Assembly: GCA_002421825.1 (NCBI GenBank)
Contig: DISR01000053.1
Span: 2,188-48,637, forward strand
DNA: 46,450 nucleotides
DNA from: Thiobacillus sp. UBA6205
GTDB lineage: Bacteria > Pseudomonadota > Gammaproteobacteria > Burkholderiales > Thiobacillaceae
Direction of reading: 5' to 3'
The position numbers and the translations under genes were made by a program. The first letter of the stretch is position 1, and every line of letters starts with the position of its first letter. A model generated the notes under the pieces. That model had not been told where the DNA came from, searched no databases, and worked only from the letters and a program-made list of their open reading frames with translations. Shown here in pieces: positions 30,547 through 38,078 of this stretch.

Positions 30547-32018
30547 GCCGTCCCCCCCACCGTCAAACCGTCGATCCTGAGCGTGGGCTGGCCTACGCCG
30601 ACCGGCACGCTCTGGCCTTCCTTGCCGCAGGTGCCGACGCCGGAGTCGAGCCGCATGTCGTTGCCGATCATCCCGATGCGGGTAAGCGCGTCGGGGCCGT
30701 TGCCGATGAGGGTGGCGCCCTTCACCGGGCAGGTGACCTTGCCGTCCTCGATCAGGTAGGCCTCGGCGGTGGAGAACACGAACTTGCCGCTGGTAATGTC
30801 GACCTGGCCGCCGCCGAAATTGACCGCATACAGGCCGTTCTTTACCGAGCGGATGATTTCTTCCGGGTCCTTGTCGCCAGCGAGCATGCAGGTATTGGTC
30901 ATGCGCGGCATGGGCAAGTGGGCGAAGGATTCGCGCCGTCCGTTGCCGGTGACCGGCACGCCCATGAGGCGCGCGTTGAGTGTGTCCTGCATGTAGCCGG
31001 TGAGGATGCCGTCCTCGATCAGCACCGTGCGCTGGGTGGGATTGCCCTCGTCATCGACGTTGAGCGAACCGCGGCGCAGCGGAATGGTACCGTCGTCGAT
31101 GACGGTGACGCCTGGCGAGGCGACGCGTTCGCCGATGCGACCCGAGAAGGCGGAACTGCCCTTGCGGTTGAAATCGCCTTCGAGGCCGTGTCCCACCGCT
31201 TCGTGCAGCAGGATGCCGGGCCAGCCCGGACCGAGCACCACCGGCATCACGCCGGCCGGCGCGGGACGCGCAGCCAGATTGGTAACGGCCTGATGCACGG
31301 CCTGGCGCGCGTACTCTTCCAGCTTCTCATCGGTGAAGTATTCATAGCCGAAGCGTCCTCCGCCGCCGCCCGAGCCCTGTTCGCGGCGGCCGTTCTCCTC
31401 GGCGATCACCTGCAGAGACAGGCGCACCAGCGGGCGCACGTCGGCGGCCATGTGGCCATCCGAGCGCGCCACATAGATGACTTCGTATTCCGAAGCCAGG
31501 CTGGCGATGACCTGGATCACGCGCGGGTCGAGCTTGCGCGCGATGTTTTCGAATTTTTCCAGCAGGGTGATTTTTTTCGCATCGTCCAGACTGGCCAGCG
31601 GATCGATGGGCTGGTACAAGGCGCGGCCCGCACCCTTTTTGCTCAGCGCATAAGCCTTGCCGCCGCCGGTCCTGGCGATTGCACGGGTGGCATCGGCCGC
31701 CTGCGACAGCGCGTCGAGGCTGATTTCATCCGAATAGGCGAAAGCAGTCCTTTCGCCCGACACCGCACGCACGCCCACGCCCTGGTCGATGTTGAAGCTG
31801 CCGGACTTGACCTGGCCTTCTTCCAGCGTCCAGGCTTCGGAGCGGCTGTACTGGAAATACAGGTCGGCATAGTCGAGGTCGTGCGTCAGCAATTTTCCGA
31901 ACACGGGAGCAAGCCGGCTGCCGTCGAGCTCGTTGGGCGCCAGCAGGGTGTCCTGGGCGACGCGGAACAGCTGCTCGCTGGTTTCTATCGGGGAGACGGC
32001 GTCTTTCGGATTCATCAT
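30543..32018 (-). CDS. tldD: Metalloprotease TldD
   Basis: 491 residues. TldD forms a heterodimeric zinc protease with TldE/PmbA; it cleaves peptides such as CcdA and processes microcin-type precursors. The zinc-binding motif HEAVGHGLEGD near residue 270 is intact, and the usual C-terminal half (SGKFVFSTAEAYLIEDGKVTCPVKGATLIGNGPDAL, RIGMIGNDM) is present. Its first ATG overlaps the stop of the nitrilase gene (TAATGATG), with a second ATG immediately after. No tldE/pmbA lies in this window. The yhdP-nit-tldD order resembles that of other beta- and gammaproteobacteria. Confidence 0.97.
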   Translation of the reverse strand: MMNPKDAVSPIETSEQLFRVAQDTLLAPNELDGSRLAPVFGKLLTHDLDYADLYFQYSRSEAWTLEEGQVKSGSFNIDQGVGVRAVSGERTAFAYSDEISLDALSQAADATRAIARTGGGKAYALSKKGAGRALYQPIDPLASLDDAKKITLLEKFENIARKLDPRVIQVIASLASEYEVIYVARSDGHMAADVRPLVRLSLQVIAEENGRREQGSGGGGGRFGYEYFTDEKLEEYARQAVHQAVTNLAARPAPAGVMPVVLGPGWPGILLHEAVGHGLEGDFNRKGSSAFSGRIGERVASPGVTVIDDGTIPLRRGSLNVDDEGNPTQRTVLIEDGILTGYMQDTLNARLMGVPVTGNGRRESFAHLPMPRMTNTCMLAGDKDPEEIIRSVKNGLYAVNFGGGQVDITSGKFVFSTAEAYLIEDGKVTCPVKGATLIGNGPDALTRIGMIGNDMRLDSGVGTCGKEGQSVPVGVGQPTLRIDGLTVGGTA

Positions 32019-32959
32019 TATTTCTTCTTGGGTATGGCACGGTGCTCCACCAGGTCCACGCGCAGCTTGTCACAGCCGATCATGCGATGCTTGAGCGCGG
32101 GCAGGCTCTTCCTGAGGCCGGCCTGGTAGGCCGGATTGATGTTGGCCACGACCACGCCGGAACCGCGCGGCAGGCGGTCGAGCACCACGCCCCAGGGATC
32201 GACGATCATGGTGTCGCCGTGGGTTTCGCGGCCGGACAGGTGATAGCCGCCCTGCGCCGGCGCGATGACATAGGCCTGGTTCTCGATGGCGCGCGCGCGC
32301 ACCAGGGTTTCGAAATGGGCCTTGCCGGTGGTGGCGGTGAACGCGGACGGCACCATGATCATGTCCACGTCCTTCATGGCCCGATACAACTCCGGGAAGC
32401 GCAGGTCATAGCAGATCGACAGGCCGATGCGACCGAACGGCGTATCCAGCACCACGATCTGGGTGCCGGGCTCGATGGTTTTTTCTTCGCGATAATGCTC
32501 GGTGCCAAGGTCCAGGCCGAACAGATGGATCTTGTCGTAGCGCGCGACCTGCTTGCCCTTGTCGTCATAGACCAGGCAGCTGTTGCGCACCTTGTCCGAC
32601 TTGGATGCGGCAAGCGGAACAGAGCCGCCTACCAGCCAGACGCCATGTCTTTTTGCCATGCGCGACAGGAAGTTCTGGATCGGCCCCTTGCCTTCGGCCT
32701 CGCGTACCGCCACCTTGTCGGTGTCCTTCATGCCCATGATGGCGAAGTATTCCGGCAGCGCCACCAGCTTGGCCCCCAACCTGGCCGCCTGCTCGACCAG
32801 ACGTTCGGCTTCGGACAGGTTGGCGGCCACATTGGGTCCCGAGGCCATCTGGATGGCCGCCACACGCACCGTGCCGGGCTGGGACGCCCTCTTGGCGGCG
32901 GCCGGCTTGGTGCGTGCTCCTTTGGTGGGGGCGATGGAAGATGTTTTCCTGACTGTCAT
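32018..32959 (-). CDS. Carbon-nitrogen hydrolase (nitrilase superfamily, Nit1/NIT2-like)
   Basis: 313 residues. The nitrilase-superfamily catalytic triad is visible: Glu70 in LPEYF, Lys143 in DKIHLFG and Cys183 in SICYDLRFPE. The N-terminal ~30 residues are a basic, low-complexity extension (KTSSIAPTKGARTKPAAAKR) that is not part of the fold. Similar bacterial enzymes are amidases, in some cases repair amidases for deaminated glutathione; the substrate here is not shown. Its ATG overlaps the yhdP stop by 4 nt and its stop overlaps the tldD start, so the three are translationally coupled. It could also start at an internal codon, removing the extension. Confidence 0.9.
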   Translation of the reverse strand: MTVRKTSSIAPTKGARTKPAAAKRASQPGTVRVAAIQMASGPNVAANLSEAERLVEQAARLGAKLVALPEYFAIMGMKDTDKVAVREAEGKGPIQNFLSRMAKRHGVWLVGGSVPLAASKSDKVRNSCLVYDDKGKQVARYDKIHLFGLDLGTEHYREEKTIEPGTQIVVLDTPFGRIGLSICYDLRFPELYRAMKDVDMIMVPSAFTATTGKAHFETLVRARAIENQAYVIAPAQGGYHLSGRETHGDTMIVDPWGVVLDRLPRGSGVVVANINPAYQAGLRKSLPALKHRMIGCDKLRVDLVEHRAIPKKK

Positions 32960-35900
32960 GGTTGTGCTTCTTTTTCCCGTGCGGATTTGGATCTTGCCAG
33001 TTTGGTGACGGCCGGATTTTCCCAGGGGCCATCCACCAGGTATTCATACGATATGGCTTCCTCGAAGGGGTCTTTCAAGACTTTCTGTACAACCAGTGCG
33101 CCGACGCCTGCAATCGGACCGCCCAGCAACGCGCCTGCCACCGCCAACCCCTCGGAAATCTTTGGGAAAACCTTGACGCGCAATTTGACCGACTCGTCCC
33201 CGAGCTTTGCCATGCCGGACATTTTCACGCTGGCGGCAGGGCCCTTCATCAGGAAATCACTGGTGTAGACCGTACCGTCCGCCACCTGCATGGTAGAGGA
33301 AATCTCGTCGAAAGCGAACCCCTCGGAGAAGACGTCGCGGAAGTCCAGCGTAATGCGGCGCGGGAGCGATTGCAGGCTGGCGATCCCGAGCAGTTTTCCG
33401 GCGCCGGGCTCGACTTTCAGAAACTGGCCCTTCCTGGCGTTGAGCTTGAGCGTGCCATCCAGCGTTTCGAAAGCGAAGTCGGCCGGCGAGCGCAGCCAGG
33501 TGACTTCGCCCTCGACCGTGGCGGTTCCCTTCCTCATCGTATTGACATAGCCGAAGCGGCCCAGCATCAGGCCGGCATCCTTGATGTCTGCATTCACCTT
33601 CATGCGCGTTTCGCCCAGGCCGGTATCCTTCCAGATGCCGTTCATGCGAATCACGCTGTCGTCGTGAATCAGGTTGAGTTGATCTATGGCCATGCCGGCG
33701 GGCACGCCGTGCGCAATCACCTCGAGTCGGCCCATGGGGCGCGCGCCGAACCTGAGCGTCTCCACCTCAAGATCGAATGCGGGAAATCCCGATGCCTGCA
33801 GACGGGTCGCGGCATCGCCGCCCGTGCTTTGCGCATAAGGCAGCCGATCGGGCAGGACAAAATATTGGAATTGCGCGGAAATGCGCGCCGCGCTGGCGCC
33901 GTCGGCGCGCCTGTAGGTGACATGGCCGTCCATCTCCCTGCCGGAAACCGAGGTTCTCAGCAGGCTGCCCTTGAGCCCGCCGTTGAGGGTGATGTCGTTG
34001 AACTGGCGGCCCAGGAACTCAAGGCTGCCCAGGGTCAGCCTGATACCAGACACGCCGGCATTGCCGCTCCCGCCACGGCCTTGCGGCAGGATGTCGGCCC
34101 AGCCGCCCAGGTCGAAACTCTCCACGCTGCCTGAGATCTTCATGCCGGAGTCCGTCGGCAAAACCGCCCTGCCGCCGAAATTGAGTTCGCCGCGCTCCAG
34201 CCTGTAGCCCGCCGATGTTGGCGTCGAGATCCAGGCCGCAGTCGCGATGTCGCCATACTGCAATCCAGACTGCTTGCTCCCGTCAGCGAGGCTGCGCTGC
34301 TCGAACACGAATTTGGCGGGCTTTTCCGCGGGCTTTTCCAGCGGTTCGGGCAGGCGCGCATCCAGGCCGACAAGATTTGACTCCAGCCGGAAAAGCGGAG
34401 TGCCCCGCCTGAGAACGAGTTCTCCTTTCCAGTCGGACTGACCGGACAGACGGCTGGCGATTTCCTTGCCGAACCAGGTTTCGAGTGAAGCCGCGGTGAA
34501 GCTGCCCTGGCCGCGCACGCTCACCTGGCCGCCCTCGGTTGATGCCCTCAGCGCCGCCGGCCCGCCCAGCAGGCGCGCCGTGATTTTCCTCGCCGTCACG
34601 GCCTGCTCGGTGAATTCGAGCAGGCCGCTGACCTGCTCCATGCGCGGCAGGTCCGGCCCCGGATAAATCGTGTTGCCTTCGAAAGCCAGCCTGCCCGCCA
34701 GCGTGGTGTCCACGCTGTGCCTCAGGGGAACCTTGATGTTCATTTGCAGGCGGAGATCGCCGTTGGCGGTCATTTCCTCCGTCAGGCCGTCGATCTTCTC
34801 GCTGACCGGACTGAAATTGACGAAACGGATGAACTCCTGCGCAGGCCCGGCGGCCTCGCCGCTGATTTCCAGCAGTTCTTCCGTGGTGTCGAGATCGGGA
34901 ATGACCGCCTTGACCCTGCGCAGTTGCGCACCATAGATGCGCGCCTTGTCGGAATGTATCTCCATGCGCACGCCATCGAACAGCAGGTCCCCTTCGATGT
35001 CGTCTATCTGCGGATAGCCTGGCGCGTAGCGGAGCTGTCCCCCGTAAACCTTGCCCGCCACCCTGAAGATGCCCTGCTCCGGGGTGCGGAACGGAAAGCT
35101 TCCCAAATCGCCCCGCAGTCTGAAAGTGCCCTCCTTCACCTCCCCGCCCAGTATGCTGTTGCGCAGCCAGTCGTGCGTGTCTTCATTAATGGCAACGGGC
35201 AGATAACGCTGAATCCTCGGCCCGTTCGCCCGCTCTACCCTGCCGTTCAGGTCCGCCGCTCCCGGGCCTGCCCCGCCGAAGCGATAGCGGCCGTAAAGCG
35301 TGGCGGCAAAGTCGGGATTGGACAGCACGGCTTCGGCAATATCGAGGTTGTACTGCCCGTCTTTCTCCCGCTTCCAGCCGCCGCGCACGTTCAGGATGTC
35401 GAAACGGAACTGAGGTTCGGCGAAGTATGCCGGCAAATCGAAACCGCCCTGTTTTGACGATATCAAATACCGGCCCTTGTCTTCGCTGCCTGCCAGCATG
35501 CCGCCGAGATTCCGCCCACCCGGCCGGCCTTCGCCCGCCGCCCAGCCAAGACCGGTAAAGCGCGCATCCACGCTGAACGTTTCCGGAGAAGGCAAGTCTC
35601 CGCGCCAACCCAGCTCCAGGCTGTCGAACACGCCTTGCGGGGCCAGTTCGGCGATTCGCGCCTTCCAGGAAGCCTCCAGCGGCAGCGAACGGGAGATGGC
35701 AGCGAGCTGCGTCAACGAAACCTGCGCGGCGGAAACCTGCCGCACGCCTGCACCCCAGCGGTAGGAAAAATCGAACGGGCCCAGGGCAGCCCCGGCCTTG
35801 TCGGCGAGCGCAAGGCCGCGCACGTACACTCCCTGTTCCAGGCCAGGCTTCGCACTCTCGTCACTCGTCCAGCCCAGTTCCCCCCGCAAACCTGCGAGAT

Positions 35901-36780
35901 CGACGGGTGTCGGCAACTGCGGCGATTCCAGGTACAGATCGGCAAGATTCAGTTTCAGCCTGCCGGACGACAGGCGCCCCCGCGCAATGCTCAATTCGGC
36001 CTCGACGCTGCCATGGCCGCGCGCCTGCGCATAGTCGGCGGGCAGCCATGGCCGCCATGCCGCCAGTTCCAGCGCGGGCGCCGCGAAGGCCATCGTGCCG
36101 CGCCACTCCTCTTGCTTCGACAGGCTGCGGCCATGCAGCACGCCGCTCAGGGCAAGCGGCGTGGACAGGTGGGCGGGCGGGGTTGCCGTGATCCGGAATG
36201 CATGCCGGCCGAGCAGGCTCTGCATCTGCAGGGACGCATCATGCAAAACCAGCGGCCGGCCGTCGCGCGTATCGTCTATCCAGGCCACGGTCACGCCCTG
36301 CATGCGCACTTCGCCCTGCCTGAGCAGCCAGTCGCTGAAAGAAGTATCCGGGCTGTTGGGGTCGACCGCGATGCCGCCGACACGGATCAGGCCATCCTGC
36401 GTCCGGCGCACCGTCAGGCCGGGGGCATCGACGTGCAGCGTATGGAAACGCGGCTCCAGGGACAGCAGCGTGCGCCAGCCGAAACTGCCTTCCATTTTCG
36501 AGAAATAGAGGAGGGGCCGGCCATTCTCGGAAACGCGCACGCCTTCGAGGGCGAATCGCGGGCGCGTCCCGCCCCACTCGCCGCTGAGCGCATCGAAGCC
36601 GATGGTGTAACCCGTGGCCGACGAAAGCAGGCTGGCAACGTCGTCCTTGTACTGCGGCAGGTTCGGGAATACCCACCAGTAAAGCCAGGCCAGAATCAGT
36701 GCCGGAATCGAGACGAGCGCCCCTGCCAGCAACCACAACCAGCGGCTGCGAAAAATCGAAGGAAGTCTCAAACCGGCCAT
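32956..36780 (-). CDS. yhdP: YhdP family AsmA-like protein (DUF3971)
   Basis: 1274 residues, the usual YhdP length. A single N-terminal TM (LWLLAGALVSIPALILAWLYWWV) anchors a long periplasmic beta-rich body. Family features include the start LRLPSIFRSRWLW, and the C-terminal part with GKGQFLKVEPGAGKLLGIASLQSLPRR-type text and the ending SEGLAVAGALLGGPIAGVGALVVQKVL. YhdP belongs to the AsmA-like group that bridges inner and outer membrane for phospholipid transport and outer-membrane permeability. It is first in the yhdP-nitrilase-tldD run; the stop overlaps the next ATG. hslR lies upstream on the other side of a short gap. Confidence 0.96.
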   Translation of the reverse strand: MAGLRLPSIFRSRWLWLLAGALVSIPALILAWLYWWVFPNLPQYKDDVASLLSSATGYTIGFDALSGEWGGTRPRFALEGVRVSENGRPLLYFSKMEGSFGWRTLLSLEPRFHTLHVDAPGLTVRRTQDGLIRVGGIAVDPNSPDTSFSDWLLRQGEVRMQGVTVAWIDDTRDGRPLVLHDASLQMQSLLGRHAFRITATPPAHLSTPLALSGVLHGRSLSKQEEWRGTMAFAAPALELAAWRPWLPADYAQARGHGSVEAELSIARGRLSSGRLKLNLADLYLESPQLPTPVDLAGLRGELGWTSDESAKPGLEQGVYVRGLALADKAGAALGPFDFSYRWGAGVRQVSAAQVSLTQLAAISRSLPLEASWKARIAELAPQGVFDSLELGWRGDLPSPETFSVDARFTGLGWAAGEGRPGGRNLGGMLAGSEDKGRYLISSKQGGFDLPAYFAEPQFRFDILNVRGGWKREKDGQYNLDIAEAVLSNPDFAATLYGRYRFGGAGPGAADLNGRVERANGPRIQRYLPVAINEDTHDWLRNSILGGEVKEGTFRLRGDLGSFPFRTPEQGIFRVAGKVYGGQLRYAPGYPQIDDIEGDLLFDGVRMEIHSDKARIYGAQLRRVKAVIPDLDTTEELLEISGEAAGPAQEFIRFVNFSPVSEKIDGLTEEMTANGDLRLQMNIKVPLRHSVDTTLAGRLAFEGNTIYPGPDLPRMEQVSGLLEFTEQAVTARKITARLLGGPAALRASTEGGQVSVRGQGSFTAASLETWFGKEIASRLSGQSDWKGELVLRRGTPLFRLESNLVGLDARLPEPLEKPAEKPAKFVFEQRSLADGSKQSGLQYGDIATAAWISTPTSAGYRLERGELNFGGRAVLPTDSGMKISGSVESFDLGGWADILPQGRGGSGNAGVSGIRLTLGSLEFLGRQFNDITLNGGLKGSLLRTSVSGREMDGHVTYRRADGASAARISAQFQYFVLPDRLPYAQSTGGDAATRLQASGFPAFDLEVETLRFGARPMGRLEVIAHGVPAGMAIDQLNLIHDDSVIRMNGIWKDTGLGETRMKVNADIKDAGLMLGRFGYVNTMRKGTATVEGEVTWLRSPADFAFETLDGTLKLNARKGQFLKVEPGAGKLLGIASLQSLPRRITLDFRDVFSEGFAFDEISSTMQVADGTVYTSDFLMKGPAASVKMSGMAKLGDESVKLRVKVFPKISEGLAVAGALLGGPIAGVGALVVQKVLKDPFEEAISYEYLVDGPWENPAVTKLARSKSAREKEAQP

Positions 36781-36840
36781 GTGCTTATTGTATTGCCTGA
36801 TCCTGGCCGCAAACCGCAGTCTGGCGGGCCAGGCGCATAT

Positions 36841-37212
36841 TTATTCGCCTGCCTGCCAATTTGCGAGCTGCCTGCGGTCGCGCTTGGTCGGCCTGCCCTT
36901 GATGTCACGTGCGGGTTCCTGCGTCAGCCTGCGCATGGCGCGCTGTTCCTCGCGACGCGCGCGGCTTTCGCCGCTTTCTTCATACAGGGTCTGCGCCACG
37001 CTGGCCGGCCCGCGCTTGTCGGACAAGCCGCGGACGAAAACTTCCCATTCGAATTCGCCGGAACGCACGCGCAAGGCATCGCCCACGCGAATTTCCCGCG
37101 CCGGCTTGCAGCGCTCGCCGTTCCATTGGACCTTGCCGCTGTCCACGGCCTGGGCCGCGAGCGAACGGGTCTTGAAGAATCTTGCGGCCCACAACCACTT
37201 GTCAATTCGCAT
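36841..37212 (-). CDS. hslR: Heat shock protein 15 homologue (S4-domain RNA-binding protein)
   Basis: 123 residues. The S4 domain opens MRIDKWLWAARFFKTRSLAAQAVDSGKVQWNG and continues KPAREIRVGDALRV; a basic C-terminal tail (RPTKRDRRQL) follows. E. coli Hsp15 binds 50S subunits carrying free nascent chains after abortive translation. Length is close to the family norm (133 in E. coli). The start at 37212 is preceded by a poor ribosome site. Just upstream a second, degenerate copy of the first eight codons occurs at 37337. yhdP begins 60 nt... on the same strand, downstream. Confidence 0.92.
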   Translation of the reverse strand: MRIDKWLWAARFFKTRSLAAQAVDSGKVQWNGERCKPAREIRVGDALRVRSGEFEWEVFVRGLSDKRGPASVAQTLYEESGESRARREEQRAMRRLTQEPARDIKGRPTKRDRRQLANWQAGE

Positions 37213-37214
37213 AT

Positions 37215-37337
37215 TCAGAACCTGCCACCCTGCAGCCTAACCAGCACTTCCATTGTAGGCCCGCTTCGCGCTCCCGCTCCCGGCGCTCCGCGCCCGCCGA
37301 GTCGCCGCTCGCCCCACAGCCATTTATCTATACGCAT
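37215..37337 (-). pseudogene. Degenerate duplicate of the hslR start (MRIDKWLW ghost)
   Basis: A 40-codon ORF that starts MRIDKWLW, identical to the first eight residues of HslR, then goes on with GERRLGGRGAPG and a low-complexity Arg/Gly-rich stretch and stops at 37215, 3 nt before the real hslR ATG. The eight shared codons differ at third or silent positions: CGT for CGA, ATA for ATT, GAT for GAC, AAA for AAG, CTG for TTG. Only the protein sequence is kept, so this is not a recent copy. The rest is GAGCGG/GGAGCG-like low-complexity DNA. It could be a relic of a second hslR copy. Confidence 0.55.
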
Positions 37338-37351
37338 AGCCAAAACATTTA

Positions 37352-37413
37352 ACCGCCGGGAGCACGGGGAAATACAAATCAAAAAAACCAGTGTCCCCCG
37401 TGTCCCCCGTGGT
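37352..37413. repeat. Intergenic hairpin, G/C-rich 9-nt repeats
   Basis: The right arm (37392-37413) is GTGTCCCCC, GTGTCCCCC, GTGG: two exact 9-nt repeats and a partial one. The left arm (37352-37370) is the degenerate complement (ACC...CGGG, GCACGGGGA). A 21-nt A-rich loop separates them. It lies between the divergent hslR region and the FMN reductase gene, and is the same architecture as the repeats near 17.2, 17.7, 20.0, 22.2 and 30.5 kb. Confidence 0.8.
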
Positions 37414-37502
37414 CAATGATCTTTCCGTTTGATTGGTAGTACTGGGTATTTCTTGTGACAATGCCGGTTTGGCAAGTTCATAAAACAAATCCGGGAGAAG
37501 TC

Positions 37503-38063
37503 ATGACCCCAAGAATCCTCGCCTTTGCCGGCAGCACCCGCAATGGTTCTTTCAACCGCCAGGCTCTGGATTATGCCGTGCAGGGCGCGCGCGACGCCGG
37601 CGCGGAGGTCACCCTGATCGACCTCAGGGATTACAGCCTGCCGCTCTATAACGGCGACCTGGAAGCAAGTCACGGCCTGCCCGAAGCGGCCGTGCGCCTG
37701 AAGGCATTGTTCAAGTTGCACCAGGGACTGCTGCTTGGCTGTCCGGAATACAACAGCTCGATCACGCCCTTGCTGAAGAACACGCTGGACTGGGTCTCGC
37801 GCGAGCATGCCGGGGAATCCGGGCTGGCGCCCTACGAGGGCAAGCTCGCCGCGCTGGTGGCGGCTTCGGCCGGCAACCTCGGCGGATTGCGCGGGCTGCG
37901 GCACGTGCGCGAAATCCTCACCACCCTGCAGGTGCTGGTGATCCCGAAACAGATGGGGCTGGCGCGGGCCGACAAGGAGCTTGCCGATCCCGATTCGCCT
38001 GCATTGAAAGGCCTTGCCGATACCGGCAAGGCCCTGGCTGACGCGATCCGGCGCTGGGGCTGA
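37503..38063 (+). CDS. NADPH-dependent FMN reductase (flavodoxin-like fold)
   Basis: 186 residues from the ATG at 37503, which has GGGAGAAG 2-9 nt upstream; a longer in-frame start lies further up but lacks a ribosome site. The FMN-binding loop is AFAGSTRNGSFNRQALDYA, and the second flavin-contact motif is LLGCPEYNSSITPLLKNTLDW, as in the ArsH/ChrR/azoreductase-like FMN_red family. Members reduce quinones, chromate or azo dyes; substrate here unknown. It converges with acs: only 15 nt separate the two stop codons. No obvious terminator lies between them. Confidence 0.9.
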   Translation: MTPRILAFAGSTRNGSFNRQALDYAVQGARDAGAEVTLIDLRDYSLPLYNGDLEASHGLPEAAVRLKALFKLHQGLLLGCPEYNSSITPLLKNTLDWVSREHAGESGLAPYEGKLAALVAASAGNLGGLRGLRHVREILTTLQVLVIPKQMGLARADKELADPDSPALKGLADTGKALADAIRRWG

Positions 38064-38078
38064 ACCCGGGCAAGCGGA

